Shown here: piece by piece, positions 54,769 through 62,200 of the stretch
Layout of the letters: each line of letters opens with the position of its first letter
Numbering within the stretch: the stretch's first letter is position 1
NCBI GenBank assembly: GCA_017626435.1
Contig: JAGAIR010000002.1
Coordinates: 186,001 to 250,000, forward strand
DNA length: 64,000 bases
Direction: 5' to 3'
DNA from: Lachnospiraceae bacterium
Lineage (GTDB): Bacteria; Bacillota_A; Clostridia; Lachnospirales; Lachnospiraceae
Translations under genes and position numbers: made by a program
The notes under the pieces: generated by a model
What the model was told of the DNA's origin: nothing
Database searches by the model: none
What the model saw: only the letters and a program-made list of their open reading frames with translations

Positions 54769-55264
54769 ATGAACGCAGTAGGTATTGATGTTTCCAAAGT
54801 TAAAAGTATGATGTGTATTCTAAGACCTTTTGGTGAGATGATTTCATTTCCATTTGAGGTAAAGCACACATCCAGTGATATTTCTAATCTTATTGACTTA
54901 ATCTAGTTTGTAGACGGCGAGTCCCGTGTCGTCATGAAACACACCGGTTGAAACTACGAACCTCTCGCACATCAGCTTTCTTGTATAGTAAATTACTCCA
55001 GACAATTTCATCTTACTATAAAAAAAGGGGAGATACAACTAGATATCTGTTGATCACGAAAATAACCTTGTTATTCTAAAATGACTTTGAGATCAGAAAA
55101 AATCACTCCAACTCAGCCAATAAAAAGGGGGCTATTTCAGAATGGCTCAATAAAAAAGCACAGGCAATTGGAATCAATTTTTTTAACATTGTAAAAAGGC
55201 TTATTTCTAAATTACAGCAAGCTAAAAAGGAATGTAAAAAGAAAACGAAATCTTATATACAATA
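54769..55264 (+). pseudogene. IS110-like transposase remnant
   Basis: The frame starts with AAGGAGTG-ATG and MNAVGIDVSKVKSMMCILRP, the N-terminal catalytic edge of IS110 DEDD transposases (Asp in GIDVSK). It hits TAG at 54904-54906. After it VVMKHTG at 54929 resembles the next IS110 motif, again followed by a stop, then only fragments such as ISEWLNKKAQAIGINFF (about 55140-55180) and a Lys-rich end. The 54490-54768 region upstream has the character of an IS110 5' untranslated end. The element is dead. It lies between the AAA+ gene and the trailer end of the CRISPR array. Confidence 0.75.
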
Positions 55265-55342
55265 AATAATGGCATTGATTTCGCTATCATTATTACGGTA
55301 ACTGTCCACATATAAATAACAAAATAATGCCATTCTTTTATT

Positions 55343-55510
55343 TTTTCTTGATAACTCAATTCTTTCAGGTACTAAAATTCGCCTCAAAGGTATCAATCAA
55401 TGCCTGTAGTTTTACGATAACTCAATTCTTTCAGGTACTAAAATCCCCGACGGACCGAGGATTGCATAGATTTTGTTTTACGATAACTCAATTCTTTCAG
55501 GTACTAAAAT
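55343..55510 (-). CRISPR. CRISPR array, trailer part (3 repeats, 2 spacers)
   Basis: Repeats at 55343-55378, 55409-55444 and 55475-55510 (36 nt), with 30-nt spacers at 55379-55408 and 55445-55474. Written on the crRNA strand (minus) the repeat begins ATTTTAGTACCTGAAAGAAT and ends GAGTTATCGTAAAAC. The leftmost copy is degenerate over its last eight bases on that strand, as expected for the oldest, leader-distal repeat. Transcription is leftward: the tracrRNA antirepeat pairs with this strand and the leader lies on the far right. The final repeat of this part abuts foreign DNA at 55511. Confidence 0.97.
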
Positions 55511-55604
55511 AAGGCAATTCAGTCTGTGGCATATAGTATTTTTTGGCCTCTTCTAAATCACAAAATTTAGCATCACAATCAACATTATTTCTTAACTCTT
55601 TCAT
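55497..55604 (-). pseudogene. Small element gene truncated by CRISPR repeat
   Basis: The frame reads KELRNNVDCDAKFCDLEEAK and then KYYMPQTELP before running into the repeat, ending at a TGA inside it. The frame is open upstream to about 55646 (RSATVKAM...). The sequence has the look of small accessory proteins of clostridial conjugative elements. It is cut off precisely where repeat 55475-55510 begins; the last five residues are encoded by the repeat. Confidence 0.55.
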
Positions 55605-55733
55605 AGCTTTTACCGTTGCGGATCTACCGCCCTTTCCTATTTTATTGATTTATTTTAAACTATTTGCTATACTATTTTTACAGTTGGGGCGGTGGCAAGC
55701 CCACCCTCTCTGATTGTGTGTAGGCTGGATATT

Positions 55734-55883
55734 TTATTCAGCCTTTTCTTTTTGCTTCGGCTTATACTGCTCTTCTCCTGTTTCGATATAAAGAACAAAG
55801 TCGTTAATCTCCTTTTCACTCCATCCTGCTGCTCTTAATCCTAAAAGCATTCTTGCAACTTCTGTCATATTCATATCTTCCAT
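55734..55883 (-). CDS. 49-residue protein downstream of an XRE repressor
   Basis: The start chosen is ATG 55883 (MEDMNMTEVARMLLGLRAAG) after AAAGGAGCGGAAT. The rest includes WSEKEINDFVLYIETGEEQY and a Lys-rich end. It is acidic and helical, with no recognised domain; similar short proteins occur in clostridial mobile elements. It is co-directional with, and 105 bases downstream of, the XRE gene, and a frame extended upstream adds residues without a ribosome binding site. Confidence 0.7.
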   Translation of the reverse strand: MEDMNMTEVARMLLGLRAAGWSEKEINDFVLYIETGEEQYKPKQKEKAE

Positions 55884-55988
55884 ATTCCGCTCCTTTCCCC
55901 TCAAGGCTCCGCTTGCCCTTTGCCTATCGGCTATTGTCTTTCGACAATATAAATATATCACATTAAACTGTGCATGTCAATGCGTTTT

Positions 55989-56219
55989 CTAAAAATATTT
56001 AATTTTTTCTTCATCAGTAATTTCGATGTGTACGATATCTGATATTTGGCATTTTAGTAGACAGCATATTGTATTTAATGTTTCGAGTGTGATGTTGCCA
56101 CCTTTTTTTATTTTCGTAAGAGTTCCTTGCGGGAGAATATTTTCCTTTCTTATTTTATAACTAGTGTATCCTCTATCCGACATTTTTTTCATTATCTCGT
56201 TTCCGTCATAGTGGTACAT
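55989..56219 (-). CDS. XRE-family (Cro/CI) HTH repressor
   Basis: A 76-residue single-domain DNA-binding protein: helix-turn-helix in DRGYTSYKIRKENILPQGTL and TKIKKGGNITLETLNTICCL, then a short helical end with IEITDEEKIKYF. The start is ATG 56219 with AAAGGAGGTGAAAAA before it. Its own promoter is visible on the minus strand upstream (TTGATT, 17 bases, TATAAT), facing the plus-strand promoter at 56306, with TACATTGTATGCGTAC between as a likely operator. This resembles the control switch of a phage or integrative element. Confidence 0.9.
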   Translation of the reverse strand: MYHYDGNEIMKKMSDRGYTSYKIRKENILPQGTLTKIKKGGNITLETLNTICCLLKCQISDIVHIEITDEEKIKYF

Positions 56220-56305
56220 TTTTTCACCTCCTTTGTATTTGATTATACATTGTATGCGTACATAAATCAACGCAGAAAATATTTTAAATGTTTTAAAATT
56301 CATTA

Positions 56306-56334
56306 TTGACATACACAATATAATGTGATATTCT
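56306..56334 (+). promoter_or_regulatory. Promoter of the truncated 56376 gene
   Basis: TTGACA (56306-56311), 17 bases, TATTCT (56329-56334). It faces right into the gene at 56376 and on into the CRISPR array from its distal end, so it could make antisense RNA against the crRNA precursor. Confidence 0.75.
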
Positions 56335-56375
56335 AATTACAGAAGCAAGGAGCAGCAATATAGGAGGTAAAGGGT

Positions 56376-56498
56376 ATGAAAAAGGATATATTAAAAAAAG
56401 TAATGAAAAGAGCATGGGAGATCAAAAAACAGGATAACAGAAATGTTTTTTCTCTTTGCCTCAAAATGGCATGGGCTGAGAATAAAGTTTTACGATAA
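56376..56498 (+). pseudogene. Small element gene fused to the CRISPR repeat
   Basis: ATG 56376 has AGGAGGTAAAGGGT upstream. The protein begins MKKDILKKVMKRAWEIKKQD, then VFSLCLKMAWAENK, and ends with VLR encoded by the repeat. The pattern (helical, FSLCLKMAWAE) matches small proteins common in clostridial phages and conjugative elements, where the protein continues further. The junction is exactly the repeat edge at 56487. The reading frame may still be expressed from its promoter as a 40-residue peptide. Confidence 0.65.
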
Positions 56499-56785
56499 CT
56501 CAATTCTTTCAGGTACTAAAATAAAAAAGAGAACTATTTAGAGGGTCAAAAGTTTTACGATAACTCAATTCTTTCAGGTACTAAAATTTGTATTTTTGCT
56601 CTGAAGAATTGTGAAATGTTTTACGATAACTCAATTCTTTCAGGTACTAAAATGGAATTTTAGACGAAGAAACAATGACATACGTTTTACGATAACTCAA
56701 TTCTTTCAGGTACTAAAATCGTAGCACCTGACTTAAAACTGTCCAGCGAGTTTTACGATAACTCAATTCTTTCAGGTACTAAAAT
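56487..56785 (-). CRISPR. CRISPR array, leader-proximal part (5 repeats, 4 spacers)
   Basis: Perfect 36-nt repeats at 56487-56522, 56552-56587, 56618-56653, 56684-56719 and 56750-56785. Spacers are 29, 30, 30 and 30 nt. The repeat is identical to that of the trailer part. The leader-side end is 56785. On the crRNA strand the sequence preceding the first repeat ends AATTTGAT, like the II-A leader-anchoring motif (ATTTGAG) used for spacer insertion, which supports the polarity. Spacer targets were not identified in the window. Confidence 0.98.
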
Positions 56786-56868
56786 ATCAAATTCACAAGA
56801 TTTTGTTATACCATTATTTTTCATGTGCATATCTAGTACCTCCTTTACGATAACTCGTATTTATTATA
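56786..56868 (-). promoter_or_regulatory. CRISPR leader and promoter, containing a 13-nt partial repeat
   Basis: On the minus strand an extended -10 (TGGTATAAT, TATAAT at 56868-56863) overlaps the csn2 stop codon; transcription would start near 56856. The first bases of that transcript are GAGTTATCGTAAA (56856-56844), identical to the 3' half of the repeat and complementary to the 5' part of the tracrRNA antirepeat. Just after it lies GGAGGTACTAGATATG, which looks like a ribosome binding site and start codon. The -35 is weak (TTTTCT at 17 bases). Confidence 0.65.
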
Positions 56869-57865
56869 CCACATTTTTATCCATAAGAAAACATTTTTCC
56901 AATTGATTTATATTTATCTTTTCTGAACTACTTACACATAAAGAATCATTAATTAATTTTAACATTACTTTACTTTGTATATTTAAATCATATCCACTTT
57001 TTCCGATATCATGAATGGAAACTCTGAATGCATCCATTATTTGTGAAGGAGAAAGTTCTTTTTCACAAGGGTAATTATTCTGAAGAAACGAGATTATTTT
57101 TTCTTTCTCCGGCAGTGTATATATCATCTCATTTATAATAGTAATTCCAGAAAAAAATTCACTATCCAGCATCACAAATCCTTCTAAACTTGTCGATATA
57201 ACAAACCAGGTATCACTTTTACCACAAACCTTATTTAATCGATCAAACGTTTTGGAATATTCCTGATAAGAAAGCATATGATCAAGATTTTCTAATATAA
57301 TCATATATTTTTCTGGTCTTCTCGTCTGCATTTGCATTAACAAGTCCAGATAGGTATCTAACAATTCATAGTTAGACAACTTTTCCAACGGTTCCTCCCC
57401 TTCTCCCGCAATAATAGATGTTTGAATAATTTCTAAAAACTTTTTTTGTTCATAGCAAAGCTCAATATGATGAATCTTTTCTGAGAGTTCCTGATTCATT
57501 CTCAAATATAGCTTGTCTAAATGTTCTGCAATGGCATCCATTTCTTTTTGACATTCAAAATCGGGCAGTTGCTCCAACAAATATTTCATCATCAGACTTG
57601 ACTTAGTAAGTTTGATCATATCAATCAGATCTTCCCGTCGTTTCAGACGAAAAACGGAAAAATATTTCCTTCCCACTTTTTCTCCGTCAACCAGAATATT
57701 ATCCTGATAACAGGATTCATGATCCGCATATTTTGAACCAGAAAAATATTTATATAAGGAATTCAGGATAAAATCCTTTTTCTTAAAATCCAATCCACAT
57801 AATTGCGTAATTTGTAATAACTCGATCTCATAAACTTCACTTTCGTTTTTTATTTCCACTTTCAA
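56864..57865 (-). CDS. csn2: Type II-A CRISPR adaptation protein Csn2, long form
   Basis: A 333-residue homologue of the long Csn2 variant associated with S. thermophilus CRISPR1-type systems (typical Csn2 is about 220 residues). It opens EVYEIELLQITQLCGLDFKK with a K at the expected nucleotide-binding-like loop, has a long helical insert (about 90-165) and the core YMIILENLDHMLSYQEYSKT with TWFVISTSLEGFVML after it. Csn2 forms a DNA-end-clamping ring during spacer acquisition. It overlaps cas2 by four bases (ATGA). No catalytic residues are expected. Confidence 0.88.
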   Translation of the reverse strand: MKVEIKNESEVYEIELLQITQLCGLDFKKKDFILNSLYKYFSGSKYADHESCYQDNILVDGEKVGRKYFSVFRLKRREDLIDMIKLTKSSLMMKYLLEQLPDFECQKEMDAIAEHLDKLYLRMNQELSEKIHHIELCYEQKKFLEIIQTSIIAGEGEEPLEKLSNYELLDTYLDLLMQMQTRRPEKYMIILENLDHMLSYQEYSKTFDRLNKVCGKSDTWFVISTSLEGFVMLDSEFFSGITIINEMIYTLPEKEKIISFLQNNYPCEKELSPSQIMDAFRVSIHDIGKSGYDLNIQSKVMLKLINDSLCVSSSEKININQLEKCFLMDKNVV

Positions 57866-58185
57866 AGAATGATCATCCTCTCTGTTCCAATTACCTTTTC
57901 CGTTTCATTTTTGCTTCCAACGATCAGCTTCATATCTTTATATTGTTTCTCTGTCACCACCAGCAAACGGATATTTCCTTTCGAGGGAGCAATCTTTTGA
58001 ACTCTTTTTTCTAAACGGTTACAATAATCCCGGCTGGGACAGGTTCTGACATAAACAGAATATTGTATCATTACAAATCCCTCTTTTCGTAACTCCTTCC
58101 GAAATAACCGATACTTTCTTTTTTCCTCATCTGTTTCTACCGGCAGATCAAACATGCATATCATTCTCATTATGTTATACTTCAT
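57862..58185 (-). CDS. cas2: CRISPR-associated endoribonuclease-fold protein Cas2
   Basis: A 107-residue ferredoxin-fold protein. The N-terminal strand MRMICMFDLPVETDEEKRKY carries the acidic residue after the first strand, and MIQYSVYVRTCPSRDYCNRL is the central block. It forms the Cas1-Cas2 integrase scaffold. GGAGAGGAAG precedes the ATG. It overlaps cas1 by 11 bases and csn2 by four, so all three are translationally coupled. Confidence 0.96.
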   Translation of the reverse strand: MKYNIMRMICMFDLPVETDEEKRKYRLFRKELRKEGFVMIQYSVYVRTCPSRDYCNRLEKRVQKIAPSKGNIRLLVVTEKQYKDMKLIVGSKNETEKVIGTERMIIL

Positions 58186-59086
58186 CTTCCTCTCCTATAT
58201 AATGCTGAACCCTCGGAAATTCAATTTCTATCTCCTTTCCGCCAATATACGCAGCTATGTTAGAAACATATTCTTCCATCGCATTACTCAGATACATTTT
58301 TTTCTTTTTATATAATATTTTATGATTCAGAAAATTTACTATTTTGTGACGGTGTTCGGACGTAAAATACTCTTCACCATCTAACAAATGATATACATAA
58401 TAATCCACTAAAGGCCGAAATGGTTCTATTAAATCATCCACTAAATTAAAACGATTATACTCATTATGATGATGGATTCCCAGTTGGCTGTTTAGTCCAT
58501 ATCCTACACATAACTTTGCTAAATAAGAACGGAGTACCGCATACCCATAATCAAGCCCTGAATTGAGTAATAAATCTTCATTTCCACGGGAAAATGTTGT
58601 TCCCATCAACTCATTAAAGTAAATTTTGGCAGCATGCGCTTCCCGGTTATCTTTATCCCCCTCCGTGACTTCCTGTGCATAATGATATAACTTATCTATG
58701 ATCTCCTGGTTCTTCTCCAACTTTTCTAAAACCTGTGATTGATTTCTGATCTTTTCCCTGACAATTTCCCGCCAGAATAAATCATAAAATTCATCCGTTC
58801 TTTCCACCTGAAACCCAAGCACCTTTGATATCCTGCTGTGATTATCATAGGAAGAATAGTAGCCAATGGGGAGATGCTCCTGGTTGCAGAACACAACCCC
58901 CACATGATGCACTGCCAATGTACATAACATTCTGGCAGTGATCCCTATTTGCAAATTATCAATGATCAACATAGAAATATCATCAATAGGAATCCAGATA
59001 TCCTTTTCTCCTTTCTGAACCACCAGATTATCTAATTTCACCCGGATATTCACTTCATTTTCGATCAAAACAACACGAAACCCCAA
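58175..59086 (-). CDS. cas1: CRISPR-associated integrase Cas1
   Basis: A 303-residue spacer integrase, type II family. Catalytic residues sit where expected: Glu149 (DNREAHAAKIYF), His205 (QLGIHHHNEY) and Asp217 (FNLVDDLIEPF). An N-terminal beta domain ends near residue 80 (GVVFCNQEHLPIGYYSSYDN). The start is a TTG at 59086, six bases after GGAGGG. It follows the tracrRNA gene on the same strand. Confidence 0.97.
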   Translation of the reverse strand: MGFRVVLIENEVNIRVKLDNLVVQKGEKDIWIPIDDISMLIIDNLQIGITARMLCTLAVHHVGVVFCNQEHLPIGYYSSYDNHSRISKVLGFQVERTDEFYDLFWREIVREKIRNQSQVLEKLEKNQEIIDKLYHYAQEVTEGDKDNREAHAAKIYFNELMGTTFSRGNEDLLLNSGLDYGYAVLRSYLAKLCVGYGLNSQLGIHHHNEYNRFNLVDDLIEPFRPLVDYYVYHLLDGEEYFTSEHRHKIVNFLNHKILYKKKKMYLSNAMEEYVSNIAAYIGGKEIEIEFPRVQHYIGEEDEV

Positions 59087-59169
59087 ACTGATCCCTCCTG
59101 TTTTTTCTTTTTCTAATTACGTATCAATTCTTTACAGCAAATAAAACACTTCTTTTTTTCTGATAAAAG

Positions 59170-59256
59170 AAAAAAGGACATCCGTTGATGTCCTTGATTT
59201 CGGCATAAAGCCTTGTTTTAGTAGATCTGAAAAAATTGAGTTATCGTAAATCCACT
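59170..59256 (-). ncRNA. tracrRNA
   Basis: About 87 nt between cas9 and cas1. The antirepeat (59250-59215) starts TTTACGATAACTCAATTTTT and ends CAGATCTACTAAAAC, complementary to the repeat except for a short bulge, as usual. It is followed by a nexus hairpin AAGGCTTTATGCCG (59214-59201), matching the S. aureus Cas9 nexus almost base for base (AAGGCAAAATGCCG), and a terminator hairpin AGGACATCAACGGATGTCCT plus TTTTTTC (to about 59170). The short tail has only the nexus and one terminal hairpin. Confidence 0.93.
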
Positions 59257-59262
59257 AAAAGA

Positions 59263-59291
59263 ATCATATCATTTCTTTCAGATCTTGTCAA
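59263..59291 (-). promoter_or_regulatory. tracrRNA promoter inside the cas9 3' end
   Basis: Minus strand TTGACA (59291-59286), 17 bases, TATGAT (59268-59263). The -35 box lies within the last codons of cas9 and the -10 just past its stop. The predicted start near 59256 sets the tracrRNA 5' end six bases before the antirepeat. Confidence 0.88.
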
Positions 59292-62200
59292 TGGATAAAA
59301 TAATTTTTTCCTTGCCACATTTGTATCGATTTCCCAAAATATCCGTACTGATTTTCCGGATGGCTTTTGTTTTTGACAGCCCTACCAAATGCTGTTTTTC
59401 AAATTTAGGTGCATCAACTGGTTTTGTCTCAATGTAATTCCTAACCTGTGGCATTGTCCTGGACAGAAATCGTTCCAGGTAGATATCACCATTTTTCTCG
59501 TATTCAATAATATCATCCCGGTATAGCGAAAACTGAAATTCATACCCCAATGCGTCTAAATCGGTCCGGCACCTGGAATGATCAATCATTTTTTCATCAA
59601 TAAGAATCCTTCGGTATGCTTCCTCATCAATTACATAGCGGCCGTCCTGATATTTCAAATCGGAATACTTTATCCCCACCAAAAAGTAGTTTCCGCTCTC
59701 CTTATGAGAATATACATCCGTACGATATGGTTTCAGACTTTCCAGTATTACCCTCTTACTGTTTCGTTCATATCCATATTTATGGGAAATATCTATACAA
59801 CTGTTTACTTCCCCGTCTAAATATTTCAATTTGATAATCCGGGCACCATTATGTTTTTTCGCGTACTTCCTCAAAAAATCGCCTGTTTCTTTTTCATATT
59901 CTGAAAAAGGATTAACGGCATCGGCATATTCTTCCATGATAGAAAGCATATTATCCCATGTTCTCCTATCATTCCGATACATCAGGAAGCGTTGGGATTT
60001 CCCTCCTTCAATCATTTTCTTTAATGTTGCATATCCATCCAAAGTATAAATATCAAGTTTATTTATCTTCTGAATTTTATCATCATAATTGCGAGTCCCC
60101 CGTATGGTCTGATTACAAAGCCCCCTATTCGGTTTTTTATCCACCTTATGCCAGTATTTCACTTTCTTTTCGGCAGCCTGGATATTGGACTTAATATTCA
60201 TCCATTTATTCTGATACATTACTTCCTCATAGGTCATATCATCCATTTTCTTCTCCCAGAAAGCCCTGTCCACTATCTCCTCCTGTTCAAAGTCGATAAA
60301 CTCACTTTGCAATCTGTGATATGCCTCATACCCCATTTGGGAATAGCAGATCAACATGGCATCTACCGCATGATGAGAATAGGTTTCCTCCCGGTTCTTG
60401 TCCAATTTCATTGCTTTCCGCATCTGGCTGGTAAAACTGCCTCTTACTACTTTTATTTTTGTCTCTGCATTCTTAGATTGGAAAAATGCCTGTAATGAAT
60501 TCAATATCACCCTGGATGCATAGCGCGTATCATTGATATTACGGGCAATAAATTTTTTTAAGACTTCAACCTTTGTGATATCTTCCAGATATAATAATTT
60601 ATCCGACTTAGCTTTTGTGATATATTTTTTCTCTTTCAGTTCCAGAACACGGCTCATATACTCATGAAAATCCCAATCCCGCTTTACATTGGACAAATAC
60701 ATGTATGGCGTCTTGTTGCCTTTCTTCTGATTTTCCGTTCGGTATACCAGCACCTTATTGCTTCTGCTGTCATCAAAAGATATTGATCTCGGAATAATAT
60801 GGTCTACTTCAAACAAATCCGGATTATTTAGCAAATCATCAATCTGTATTGTTTTTCCTGAATAGAGGCAACACCCATCCTGTTCATTCCAAAGCTTTAA
60901 CCTCAAAGCCAATTGCTGATAACCTCGAAAGGACTCATCCGTAATGGAAATTCCATATTCCTTTTTTACCTTATCTATGATATCTTTCAATTCTTTTTCG
61001 TTTCTTTTTTGCGTATCTTTTATTCTCTTTTTCTGCTCTTCATCATTTTTATCTCTCGGCATTTCGATAACGATCTGATCCGGATATCCATATTTCTTAA
61101 TAAGGGCATTCACAATATCAACGGAAATCCCAATAGAACGTCTGACAACCGGATTATATATTTCCTGTGTAATGATATCCCTCGGAATTTTTGAATATTC
61201 CGTAAAGGTTTCTGCTTTGCTCTTAAACACACCCATTTCCGTCAATATTTCCATTTGATTTTTTGGCTCATCGTACATTTGTGGAATTAATTCTTTCATA
61301 ATTTTGATGGAAAATGATTGCCACTTGCTGAATTGAGTGCCATTTTTCTTTCTGATGGAAACAAGACATTCCTTTTCCTCTTCTGTTAAGTTTAACTTCT
61401 CTCTCTGAAAGGCAGCCAAAATAGATTCCTTCTCTGTATTTAAAGTAAGTATATCCCCTATTTTGTCCAATTCTTCTCTACTTAACCGCTCGATAGACAG
61501 ATTATTTTTTTCAAATTCTTTGCGAAATAAATTATACTGGCTAAAGCTATGGAATTCCTCTTTGTCATTTTTGTCAAGCCTGGCTCCTGTCATGGTAGTA
61601 ATATCTTCTCCAATTACTTTTTTAATAATTTTTCGCATATCAACTCTTTTCGCTGACTTGATTTCTGATACGATTTTCCATTTTTCTTCTTTTGTTAATT
61701 TTTCATTATTGATCCTTAAGTTATTTAAATCATTTAAAACATTAAATTCCTGCGCCGTATAAGATGCCCCTGAAGCTCTCATTTCTTCTGGATATACACT
61801 ACATTTTCCAATCAGCTTTTCAAAAATATTATCCTCTGTAATATATGTTCCGGTTTCCGGATCAATCTTAGTGGTATATTTTCCATAATCGGTACGGGAA
61901 AGTTCATTTCCAGGACCAACATAATACTCCCGTTTGCGCGAAAAAATTTCTAAATATTTCTTCGTAAATTCCTCTGTGATAAACCCATGAAAATTCTTCT
62001 GTTGATTGAAAAATGCTGTAATCTCTTTCTGATATGCAGCGACAGTGAAAATATTTGAAAAAGTCATATTTTCCCCTGATTCCTCTGTAACAACAACTTC
62101 TCCACGATATTTTCCATGTGTATGTAACCTTTCATACTGTATTTGACAAGGAAGCTTCTGGGCCTCTAATTCTTTTTGATTTTGTAAAATCCCTCTTGCA

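Larger units (their letters stand above)
55511..56486. mobile_element. 976-bp foreign segment splitting the CRISPR array
   Basis: The stretch between two perfect CRISPR repeats carries an XRE repressor, a 49-residue protein, divergent promoters and two small genes, one at each edge, both truncated exactly at a repeat boundary. The gene content resembles accessory regions of clostridial integrative elements or phages. There are no terminal inverted repeats or integrase, so it is a captured fragment rather than a complete element. Confidence 0.7.

Noticed and set aside
55327..55512. Plus-strand frame across the trailer CRISPR repeats
   Set aside because: It encodes the same ITQFFQVLK peptide several times because it is a translation of the CRISPR repeats, not a protein gene.
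55343..56785. Rightward (plus-strand) orientation of the CRISPR repeat beginning GTTTTACG
   Set aside because: At first this looks like the usual GTTTT start of type II repeats. But the tracrRNA antirepeat and nexus lie on the minus strand, the degenerate repeat is at the left end, and the leader motif and promoter are at the right, so the crRNA strand is minus.
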